A stretch of DNA of 8,330 bases from Candidatus Pacearchaeota archaeon RBG_13_36_9 (GTDB taxonomy: Archaea > Nanobdellota > Nanobdellia > Pacearchaeales > GW2011-AR1), in contig MFWN01000029.1 of the NCBI GenBank assembly GCA_001786395.1, positions 23,089-31,418 on the forward strand, written 5' to 3'. Position numbers and translations under genes: made by a program. Under the pieces are notes generated by a model that had not been told where the DNA came from, made no database searches, and saw only the letters and a list, made by a program, of their open reading frames with translations. Positions 1 through 4,700 of the stretch are shown one piece after another. Position 1 is the first letter of the stretch, and the number at the start of each line of letters is the position of its first letter.

Positions 1-1
1 A

Positions 2-379
2 AATAGATTTTTTATAAGAAAGATAGAGGAAACTGGATTGCCAGACGAAAGCTTTCATTTTATGACTAGTTATAATTCCTATCAATATATGAAATTTCCA
101 AAGTCTTTTACAGAACCTTATAGATTATTAAAAAAAGGCGGAGGAGCACTCATTCAGATTGCGCAATTTGGAAATCTAGATTTTTTAAAACAAGTTAATA
201 CTTTAGACTTTAGAGATAATATGCATGTTGCATTTGGTGCTCTGGAAGGAGAGCCAAAAATAGTTCCGTTTTCTGCATTTATAAAAGGCCCAGAAGCAGT
301 GTATAAAGAGTATGGAGATAAAGCAGAAGCAATGTTGCAGATGATACTTAATCCTGCATTTATAATTGATAAAAGATAA
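2..379 (+). CDS. SAM-dependent methyltransferase, class I, C-terminal part (5' end outside window)
   Basis: The frame is open from base 2, so the gene begins upstream of the window; the first start-like codon inside (TTG at 38) is an ordinary leucine. The visible 125 residues begin about where the Rossmann fold's acidic strand-4 region is expected: LPDESFHFMTS matches the family pattern lPdesFDlV, followed by a helix and the PYRLLKKGGGALIQI segment, which corresponds to the conserved 'E-x-x-R-V-L-K-P-G-G' turn and strand 5. The SAM-binding GxGxG motif must lie upstream. The substrate cannot be told from this part. The gene ends 9 bp from the end of the convergent regulator gene. Fold assignment is fairly sure; the specific function is unknown. 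Confidence 0.72.
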   Translation, partial: NRFFIRKIEETGLPDESFHFMTSYNSYQYMKFPKSFTEPYRLLKKGGGALIQIAQFGNLDFLKQVNTLDFRDNMHVAFGALEGEPKIVPFSAFIKGPEAVYKEYGDKAEAMLQMILNPAFIIDKR

Positions 380-388
380 AATAGATTT

Positions 389-700
389 TCAAACAATAAT
401 TTTTTCTTTTTGAACTGCAGCTTCTGAAAGCTTTATATCAATTGCAAATAACGCCTTGGCTATAGGATTATTAAGATTTATTTTGTATAACTTGCTTTTT
501 CCTATTTTTCTTGTTTCGACTATTATTTCTTGCTTGATTAATTTAGGCAAAATTTCTATTAAAGTTGTGTAAGCAACACTGCTTCCTTGCGCTATCTGCG
601 GCATGGAAAAATCCAATGCAAAATTATCCATTAAAAAATCCAAGATTCTTATTCTTGGATGGTCACCTAAGTACTGCAAAAAAAATGATTTGTCTTTCAT
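389..700 (-). CDS. Winged helix-turn-helix transcriptional regulator
   Basis: A 103-residue protein. LGDHPRIRILDFLMDN (11-26) is the helix-1 signature of ArsR/MarR-like archaeal regulators. SMPQIAQGS (32-40) is helix 2, YTTLIEILPKLIKQEII (44-60) the recognition helix, and VETRKIGKSKLYKIN (61-75) the two-stranded wing. The C-terminal part (about 77-100) is helical and could mediate dimerisation. There are no metal-binding cysteine clusters and no ligand domain. The ATG at 700 is supported by a TATA-like TTTAAATA centred 25.5 bp upstream, so the mRNA is probably leaderless. It is divergent from the small gene at 856, and may control itself or that neighbour; the targets are inferred only from position. 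Confidence 0.8.
   Translation of the reverse strand: MKDKSFFLQYLGDHPRIRILDFLMDNFALDFSMPQIAQGSSVAYTTLIEILPKLIKQEIIVETRKIGKSKLYKINLNNPIAKALFAIDIKLSEAAVQKEKIIV
400..411 (+). terminator. T-rich terminator for the methyltransferase gene
   Basis: A run of 11 T in 12 bases (ttttttcttttt) lies 21 bp after the methyltransferase stop. Archaeal RNA polymerase commonly terminates at such U-runs without a hairpin. It falls inside the 3' end of the convergent regulator gene. Confidence 0.45.
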
Positions 701-703
701 AGT

Positions 704-717
704 TAACCGTATAGTTA
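704..717. promoter_or_regulatory. Possible operator, TAAC-N6-GTTA
   Basis: A short dyad (TAAC, six bases, GTTA) lies between the TATA box and the start codon of the winged-helix gene, where archaeal repressors usually block polymerase. The arms are only 4 bp, so chance is a real alternative. Autoregulation is inferred. Confidence 0.25.
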
Positions 718-721
718 TGGC

Positions 722-729
722 TATTTAAA
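722..729 (-). promoter_or_regulatory. TATA box of the winged-helix regulator gene
   Basis: TTTAAATA on the minus strand is centred 25.5 bp before the A of the ATG at 700. That spacing places transcription initiation at the start codon itself, so the mRNA would be leaderless. Confidence 0.55.
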
Positions 730-743
730 TCTTTTGTTTTTAG

Positions 744-770
744 TATTTTATTTACAAAAAAAATAAAATA
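744..770. repeat. Perfect 10-bp inverted repeat in the divergent control region
   Basis: TATTTTATTT (744-753) and its exact complement AAATAAAATA (761-770) are separated by 7 bases. The repeat lies upstream of both TATA boxes (722-729 minus, 797-804 plus), so it is not a terminator for either gene; a shared operator or activator site is possible. The arms are pure A/T apart from no G or C, which weakens significance. Confidence 0.4.
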
Positions 771-796
771 ATTACCAAAAAGATAAAGTGTGCAAA

Positions 797-804
797 TTTA
801 TAAA
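797..804 (+). promoter_or_regulatory. TATA box of the small protein gene at 856
   Basis: TTTATAAA, preceded by the purine-rich GCAAA that could act as BRE, predicts initiation near 826 and a leader of about 30 nt. That leader contains a Shine-Dalgarno-like GGGAG at 843-847, 8 bases before the ATG. Confidence 0.55.
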
Positions 805-855
805 CCTGCCTCTTCTTAACTAGGCATTAGTTTAATTCAAAAGGGAGAATCAAAA

Positions 856-1134
856 ATGCAAGACGGATATCTAAAAGCACAATTATTATTCAAATTATAC
901 AGAAGGGGCATCTGGGGAGGTAAGCATACACCACTTGGAAATCTTTCTCATTTAGTAGACAATGCAAGTATAAAGGAATCTAAAAAATCTCTTAAGGAAT
1001 TAAATAATCTTGGCTGGATTTTTATAAAAATCTCGACAGGAGAAGAGCACATAAGCCTAAACCCCCATAAAAATCGAGAAATAAAAGATTTCATCTTGAA
1101 GACTTTAAATATAGACCCCACTTTATTGGGATAA
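856..1134 (+). CDS. Small archaeal protein, probably winged-helix-like
   Basis: A 92-residue soluble protein without membrane segments or cysteines. LLFKLYRRGIWGGKHTPLGNLSH (10-32) and EEHISLNPHKNREIKDFI (63-80) match, from memory, a conserved archaeal family of small proteins with 'KHTP.eNL' and 'H.sLNP' signatures. The middle (IKESKKSLKELNNLGWIFIK, 39-58) reads as a helix followed by strands, consistent with a small winged helix. A good SD (GGGAG, 843-847) and upstream TATA box support the ATG. It is divergent from a winged-helix regulator, which may control it. The biological role is unknown; the fold call is tentative, although the gene itself is well supported. Confidence 0.7.
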   Translation: MQDGYLKAQLLFKLYRRGIWGGKHTPLGNLSHLVDNASIKESKKSLKELNNLGWIFIKISTGEEHISLNPHKNREIKDFILKTLNIDPTLLG

Positions 1135-1181
1135 ATTTTGGCATTTCACAAAGAACAGGTGAGGGTGGTAAAGAACGAAAG

Positions 1182-1208
1182 AGAAAAAATTCACTTTTTT
1201 ATTTTTCT
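1182..1208. terminator. Paired T-rich terminators between convergent genes
   Basis: On the plus strand, T-rich 1195-1208 (ttttttatttttct) follows the gene ending at 1134, overlapping the last codons of the minus-strand gene. On the minus strand, six T (complement of 1182-1187) follow the stop of the SdpI-like gene. Both fit archaeal U-run termination. Confidence 0.4.
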
Positions 1209-1829
1209 ATAAATTATATAAGAATAAACTACCGGCACTATTGCTGCTATTAAAATAGGCAAGAGAATAAAAAGCCAGAGATAGTCCTGAAAGAAAATTC
1301 CAATAAATACTGCTATTCCTGCTAGAATAAAAAGAATGGAGCCGAGGTCGTGGGTTTTTTTCCAAACCTCATCGTTGCTGATTGTCCAGGGAGTTCTTAT
1401 TCCCATAAACCAGTTTCTTTTCATCTTTTTCATAAAATACCCTATTAGAATAAACAGAAAGCCCAACGCTGGAATCAAGGCATAATTCATATTAAAATTA
1501 TAGCCAAAATTTGCCAGTATTGTAAGCAAAAAAATATAAAAAAAGAAAAGCAGGATTACTAATATAAGAGAATCATAATATTTCCTAAATTTTTCTATGT
1601 TCTTTTTTAGTGGGTCGATTCTTGGAATTACAAGAAAAAGCAAAAGCAATGCAAGAGAAATTATAGGCATTAAAAACAAGCCCCAGAATTTAGGCATGTA
1701 GCCATTTACTTCTCCTTCAAAATTCCAGTGAGAAGCAACTTTGTCTTCTGGAATTGAATTATACGCATAGGCTGCAATTATAAAAGACAAAACAATCATA
1801 AATGCAATTGCAATATTTATTTTTTTCAT
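1191..1829 (-). CDS. SdpI/DUF1648 family integral membrane protein
   Basis: A 212-residue protein with about six membrane segments (roughly 4-22, 48-68, 87-108, 115-133, 164-181, 184-206). The DUF1648 signature is present after the first helix: SIPEDKVASHWNFEGEVNGY (25-44). The SdpI-like C-terminal motif NWFMGIRTPWTISNDEVWKK (139-158) sits before the last two helices. In Bacillus, SdpI gives immunity to the SdpC toxin and senses it for autoregulation; archaeal members are mostly uncharacterised. The reading frame is open 28 codons further upstream (to 1913), but that extension would contain the gene's own TATA box (1851-1858) and is rich in charged residues, so the ATG at 1829 is preferred. 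No regulator or toxin gene is adjacent. Confidence 0.8.
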   Translation of the reverse strand: MKKINIAIAFMIVLSFIIAAYAYNSIPEDKVASHWNFEGEVNGYMPKFWGLFLMPIISLALLLLFLVIPRIDPLKKNIEKFRKYYDSLILVILLFFFYIFLLTILANFGYNFNMNYALIPALGFLFILIGYFMKKMKRNWFMGIRTPWTISNDEVWKKTHDLGSILFILAGIAVFIGIFFQDYLWLFILLPILIAAIVPVVYSYIIYRKIKK

Positions 1830-1850
1830 AGGTAATACACACGAATAAAG

Positions 1851-1858
1851 TTTATAAT
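1851..1858 (-). promoter_or_regulatory. TATA box of the SdpI-like gene
   Basis: ATTATAAA on the minus strand is centred 25.5 bp before the ATG at 1829. This predicts a leaderless transcript and decides the start codon against the longer frame beginning at 1913. Confidence 0.5.
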
Positions 1859-1917
1859 CTTTTCTATTTTTTCGTCGAGAAGAATAAAAATGAAAAAAAT
1901 CTAAAAAAAGCAAAAGA

Positions 1918-1925
1918 TTTATAAA
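1918..1925 (+). promoter_or_regulatory. TATA box of the EF-1 alpha gene
   Basis: TTTATAAA with an upstream purine-rich AAAAGA (BRE-like) predicts initiation near 1947 and a leader of about 19 nt. No clear Shine-Dalgarno sequence is seen before the ATG at 1966. Confidence 0.6.
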
Positions 1926-1965
1926 CCCAACTTTTCATGATAACATATAACTTATTAATCGTAAA

Positions 1966-3270
1966 ATGGCACACGAAAAACCAAATTTTAATGTCGTGTT
2001 TGTAGGTCATGTAGACCACGGAAAGAGCACCACAGTCGGGAGGCTCATGTATGACTCTGGAATAATTCCAGAACAGGACATGAAAAAATTAAAAGAGGAA
2101 GCTGTCAAGCACGGAAAAATAGGATTTGAGTTCGCATTCGTCATGGACAAGTTCAAGGAAGAGAGAGAAAGAGGAGTTACAATAAGTTTGTCCTACCAAA
2201 AAATTATTACACAAAAATACCAGGTCACAATCATAGATGCTCCAGGGCACAAGGATTTTGTCAAGAACATGATTACAGGAGCATCCCAGGCAGATGCTGC
2301 TTTTTTAGTAGTTGCTGCAAAAGAAGGAGTTCAGCCACAGACAAAAGAGCACCTTTGGCTCTTAAGGACAATGGGCGTTGAGCAAATTGTAGTCCTTGCA
2401 AACAAGATGGATACTGTTGATTACAAGGAAGCTGCTTTCAACAAAGTAAAAGAAGATGTTTCTGCTCTTTTAAAGTCAGTAGGATATAAATTAGACAAGG
2501 TAACTTTCATTGCAGCCTCGGGATTAAAAGGAGACAACGTTGCAAAGAAATCAGAAAACATGTCTTGGTACAAGGGCCCTACGGTAATGGAACAGCTTGA
2601 TAAATTTGAACCACCGAAGAAGCCAACCACACTCCCTATGAGAATGCCTATTCAGGATGTTTATGAAATAACTGGAATTGGGACTGTCCCAGTAGGGAAG
2701 ATAGAAACGGGAATAATAAAAGTAGGACAAAAAGTGAAAGTCCTTCCAGGAAGAAGTGGAAAAGGCGTTGATGGAGAAATAAAAAGCATTGAGATGCATC
2801 ATGAGCAGTTACAAGAAGCCCCTGCAGGAGACAATGTAGGAATCAACATAAGGGGAGTTGGAAAGAAAGATGTTGCAAGAGGAGATGTTATATGTGATGC
2901 AGCCAAGCCAGCAACAATGGCTGAAGAATTCACTGCCCAGATTGCGGTAATCAACCATCCTTCTGTAATCGCAAAAGGATACTGCCCGGTATTTCACGTT
3001 CATACAGCACAAGTGCCTTGCCAGTTTGTGGAACTAGTACAGAAATTAGATCCTAAAACAGGGCAGGTTGCACAAGAGCACCCAGACTTCATAAAGAATG
3101 GGGATGTTGCAATTGTCAAGATAAAGCCAATTGGAAACCTAGTTATAGAAAAACAGAAAGAGAATCCTCATATGGCAAGATTTGCAATAAGGGATGCTGG
3201 AGCAACAGTTGCTGCAGGCATCTGCATAGACTTAGTGGAGAAAAAGTTTAGTGGAGAAAAAGCAAAATAA
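1966..3270 (+). CDS. tuf: Elongation factor 1-alpha (aEF1A, EF-Tu homologue)
   Basis: The GTPase delivers aminoacyl-tRNA to the ribosomal A site. The 434-residue length is normal for archaea. Domain 1 has the P-loop GHVDHGKST (14-22), switch I RERGVTI with the Mg-coordinating threonine (T72), switch II DAPGH (91-95), the guanine-specific NKMD (146-149) and SGLKGDN (185-191). Domain 2 spans about 223-315 (MRMPIQDVYEITGIGTVPVGKIETG), and domain 3 about 320-425 (EFTAQIAVINHPSVIAKGYCPVFHVHTAQV onward, ending with RFAIRDAGATVAAGIC). After the switch I threonine the usual ERGITID reads ERGVTIS, a mild variation. In many euryarchaea this gene is followed by rpsJ; here it is followed 49 bp later by an unknown small protein gene, with no T-run between them. 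Confidence 0.98.
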   Translation: MAHEKPNFNVVFVGHVDHGKSTTVGRLMYDSGIIPEQDMKKLKEEAVKHGKIGFEFAFVMDKFKEERERGVTISLSYQKIITQKYQVTIIDAPGHKDFVKNMITGASQADAAFLVVAAKEGVQPQTKEHLWLLRTMGVEQIVVLANKMDTVDYKEAAFNKVKEDVSALLKSVGYKLDKVTFIAASGLKGDNVAKKSENMSWYKGPTVMEQLDKFEPPKKPTTLPMRMPIQDVYEITGIGTVPVGKIETGIIKVGQKVKVLPGRSGKGVDGEIKSIEMHHEQLQEAPAGDNVGINIRGVGKKDVARGDVICDAAKPATMAEEFTAQIAVINHPSVIAKGYCPVFHVHTAQVPCQFVELVQKLDPKTGQVAQEHPDFIKNGDVAIVKIKPIGNLVIEKQKENPHMARFAIRDAGATVAAGICIDLVEKKFSGEKAK

Positions 3271-3319
3271 TTCTAAAAGCCCTTAAAACAAGGATAAAGA
3301 GTTCTGATTAGGATTTAAG

Positions 3320-3724
3320 ATGGGAAAAGATTATCTAACCACAATAATTCAGGAAGTACGAACTAATGAAGATGAAACTACCTCTTTTCTATTGGCAATA
3401 AAATATAGAGAATCTGTAAAACTAAAATATGATGTACCATTGCCCTTGAGCAATATAGTAGAGCGCGGGGATAGAGTGGTTTTCTGCAATGGTGGAATTC
3501 CTTTAGGGCAAAGACAAGTACCGTATCAAGTAGAACACGAGCATTATGAATCTGTTGCTTTCTTTCAAGGAAGAAAAAGGAAATCTTCATTGAGCATTAG
3601 TGGAAAGAGGCTTGCTTTATTTGAAAAGGCAATCAGGGAGAACAAAGAAGGGAGAAAGCAAGATAATTACGAAAAACACGCAGAGCGAGGATCAATGGGG
3701 CGGCCGTCTATAAGAATAGAATAA
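3320..3724 (+). CDS. Small basic protein of unknown family, intact member of a paralog pair
   Basis: A 134-residue soluble protein I do not recognise. The central part, VKLKYDVPLPLSNIVERGDRVVFCNGG (33-59), looks like beta strands leading to a GDRVVF turn. From about 83 on it is strongly basic and helical (GRKRK, KRLALFEKAIRENKEGRK), which would suit nucleic-acid binding. It aligns over most of its length with the interrupted gene at 3868-4224 (shared MGK start, R/K-GDR-VVF-Y/C-N core, ARK/RKRK and the GK-helix). The ATG has a weak AGGAT upstream (3310-3314). It may be co-transcribed with EF-1 alpha, since no good TATA box or T-run lies in the 49-bp gap. Confidence 0.6.
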   Translation: MGKDYLTTIIQEVRTNEDETTSFLLAIKYRESVKLKYDVPLPLSNIVERGDRVVFCNGGIPLGQRQVPYQVEHEHYESVAFFQGRKRKSSLSISGKRLALFEKAIRENKEGRKQDNYEKHAERGSMGRPSIRIE

Positions 3725-3725
3725 A

Positions 3726-3827
3726 ATGCTAAGTTCAAAAAATTTTCAAATACAGAGTTCTGGTGAATTTATTGAAGCTATAAAAAGAGAGAAAGATTCT
3801 GATGAAGAAGAGGAAGATTGTTCTTGA
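3726..3827 (+). CDS. Possible 33-residue acidic microprotein
   Basis: This ORF starts one base after the preceding stop (TAA-A-ATG), a spacing typical of termination-reinitiation. It encodes 33 residues with a polar N-terminal half (MLSSKNFQIQSSGEF), a short helix and a highly acidic tail (DSDEEEEDCS). The acidic tail contrasts with the basic protein encoded just upstream, so an interaction is conceivable. There is no SD and no recognisable family. Such a short frame may be chance, so confidence is low. Confidence 0.3.
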   Translation: MLSSKNFQIQSSGEFIEAIKREKDSDEEEEDCS

Positions 3828-3838
3828 GAACAGATTTA

Positions 3839-3846
3839 TTTTTAAG
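3839..3846 (+). promoter_or_regulatory. TATA-like element before the interrupted paralog
   Basis: TTTTTAAG is centred 25.5 bp before the ATG at 3868, the same spacing as the other leaderless genes of this window. This supports 3868, not the internal GTG at 3961, as the original start. Confidence 0.35.
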
Positions 3847-3867
3847 TAAATTAGTTCTGGATTGTTT

Positions 3868-4224
3868 ATGGGAAAGAGCTTGACTGGAAGAGTTATAGAT
3901 GTAGATTTTTTCCCCAGACAAGATGCTATATAGACTGAACTTGAGATTGATAAGAGAAAGGTGAAGTTTATACTGCCTCTTGCATTTAAAGTAAGAAAAG
4001 GAGACAGGATTGTTTTTTATAACTGCGCTCTACAAGAAGGGGATAAAGGATGTTTGTTTATTAACAACAGATGTTATTCTTCTCTTGAAATATACAGGAA
4101 AGGAGCAAGAAAACCTGAATTTGAGTTAGACGGAAAGGAAGCTTATAGGCGAGAAAGACATGCTTACAGAGATATGATGGCAGCTAGGAAAAATATTTTA
4201 GCTGCAAGACGCTGCGGAAAATAG
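3868..4224 (+). pseudogene. Paralog of the 3320 gene, interrupted by in-frame TAG
   Basis: From the ATG at 3868 the frame reads MGKSLTGRVIDVDFFPRQDA-I, then TAG at 3931-3933 (codon 22), then continues without another stop to 4224 for a total of 118 positions. Both sides of the TAG align with the intact neighbour: MGK at the start, then KVKFILPLAFKVRKGDRIVFYN against VKLKYDVPLPLSNIVERGDRVVFCN, and the basic helical tail. A single C-to-T change from CAG would create the stop. The downstream part alone could start at GTG 3961 and give 87 residues, but without a visible SD. TAG also ends three reading frames here (this one, DUF2283, the last membrane protein), so general recoding of TAG is unlikely. 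The best reading is a recent pseudogene; suppression or readthrough is the alternative. Confidence 0.6.
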
Positions 4225-4230
4225 GTGATT

Positions 4231-4253
4231 AAAAAAAAAGAAAAAGAAAAAAA
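4231..4253 (-). terminator. T-rich terminator of the tiny minus-strand gene
   Basis: The minus strand has 21 T in 23 bases, starting 7 bp after the stop codon of the ORF at 4261-4377. It is a strong archaeal-type U-run, and it supports the idea that a transcript runs leftward here. Confidence 0.45.
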
Positions 4254-4260
4254 CCAGATC

Positions 4261-4377
4261 TTATTCTACTTCGAAAAAAATATCATCGTCATCGCCGTCA
4301 AGCTTTGATAGGAAATCTTCGTCGCCTTCTACGTCCACCTCATTTTTAAATCTAGTGTCTCTCATTTTAACTAACAT
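4261..4377 (-). CDS. Possible 38-residue acidic microprotein
   Basis: The frame encodes MLVKMRDTRFKNEVDVEG, then a very acidic C-terminal half (EDFLSKLDGDDDDIFFEVE). A second ATG (4365) would give 34 residues. No family is recognised; hydrophobic residues spaced within the acidic tail (FL, L, IFF) resemble a short peptide that docks onto a basic or hydrophobic partner, but this is inference. The supporting context is unusually complete for so small an ORF: a TATA-like TTTATATA 31.5 bp upstream and a T-rich terminator right after the stop. It is convergent with the interrupted paralog. Confidence 0.45.
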   Translation of the reverse strand: MLVKMRDTRFKNEVDVEGDEDFLSKLDGDDDDIFFEVE

Positions 4378-4404
4378 TCTACTAACTTTAGTTTTCCAAA
4401 ATAC

Positions 4405-4412
4405 TATATAAA
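4405..4412 (-). promoter_or_regulatory. TATA-like element of the tiny minus-strand gene
   Basis: TTTATATA on the minus strand predicts initiation near 4383, six bases before the ATG at 4377. The surroundings are AT-rich, so specificity is modest. Confidence 0.4.
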
Positions 4413-4443
4413 TGTTTTGTATATATAACAAAATATGGAAAAC

Positions 4444-4451
4444 TTTATAAA
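4444..4451 (+). promoter_or_regulatory. TATA box of the dnaG leader / structured RNA
   Basis: TTTATAAA, identical to the EF-1 alpha element, predicts initiation near 4473. The first hairpin begins about 7 bases later, so the folded region would form the 5' end of the transcript. The dnaG start lies about 228 nt downstream. Confidence 0.55.
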
Positions 4452-4472
4452 GCTGGCTTATTAGTAAATTTT

Positions 4473-4620
4473 ATCATTAAGCATCAAAAAAACCCTCTTG
4501 TTTTTTGTGGGGTTTTTAGGATGCTCGAAAACGGAAAGGTTTTCGACATAAGGAAAAGATATCACCTTATTAATCACCATCAATTTACATTTATCAACTT
4601 CGTTTGATATTTATTTTGTT
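4473..4620 (+). ncRNA. Structured 5' leader or small RNA upstream of dnaG (four hairpins)
   Basis: No ORF of note is present; instead four helices follow one another. H1: AGCATC (4480-4485) with GATGCT (4520-4525), then a 2x2 internal loop and AAAAACCC (4488-4495) with GGGTTTTT (4510-4517). H2: TCGAAAAC (4525-4532) with GTTTTCGA (4539-4546), a perfect 8-bp stem with loop GGAAAG. H3: ATAAGG (4548-4553) with CCTTAT (4565-4570). H4: TATCAA (4592-4597) with TTGATA (4604-4609), followed by U-rich TTTATTTTGTT, which resembles an intrinsic terminator. H1 and H2 compete for base 4525. I recognise no known class: SRP, RNase P and C/D box signatures are absent. It may be a regulatory leader of dnaG or a separate RNA ending near 4620; the boundaries are predicted, not observed. 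Confidence 0.5.
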
Positions 4621-4621
4621 G

Positions 4622-4644
4622 ATAATAATAATAATAATAATAAT
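4622..4644. repeat. ATA trinucleotide microsatellite
   Basis: Twenty-three bases of perfect period-3 repeat (ATA, about 7.7 units) lie between the hairpin region and the dnaG ribosome binding site. Its length may vary between strains, and it could also serve as a poor TATA element. Confidence 0.8.
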
Positions 4645-4688
4645 CAAAGTGAAAGTAGACAGGCTATCTTTTTCTGTGAATTAAATTT

Positions 4689-4694
4689 AGGAGG
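4689..4694 (+). promoter_or_regulatory. Ribosome binding site of dnaG
   Basis: AGGAGG, the strongest Shine-Dalgarno sequence in the window, lies 6 bases before the ATG at 4701. It fixes the start and shows that dnaG is translated from a leadered mRNA. Confidence 0.8.
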
Positions 4695-4700
4695 ACAAAA

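Noticed and set aside
154..396. Minus-strand frame over the methyltransferase fragment
   Set aside because: It is antisense to a frame with methyltransferase motifs and overlaps the terminator region.
1830..1913. Upstream extension of the SdpI-like protein to an ATG at 1913
   Set aside because: It adds 28 charged, non-family residues ahead of the first membrane helix and would include the gene's own TATA box at 1851-1858.
2421..3012. Minus-strand open frames inside EF-1 alpha
   Set aside because: They lie fully within a strongly conserved gene and show no family features.
3931..3933. TAG read as pyrrolysine
   Set aside because: TAG ends the DUF2283 frame, the last membrane protein and this same paralog at natural positions, and no pyl genes are visible; a nonsense mutation is simpler.
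4473..4620. Assignment of the folded region to SRP RNA, RNase P RNA or a C/D box RNA
   Set aside because: None of the universal signature sequences of these classes is visible, and the size is too small for the first two.
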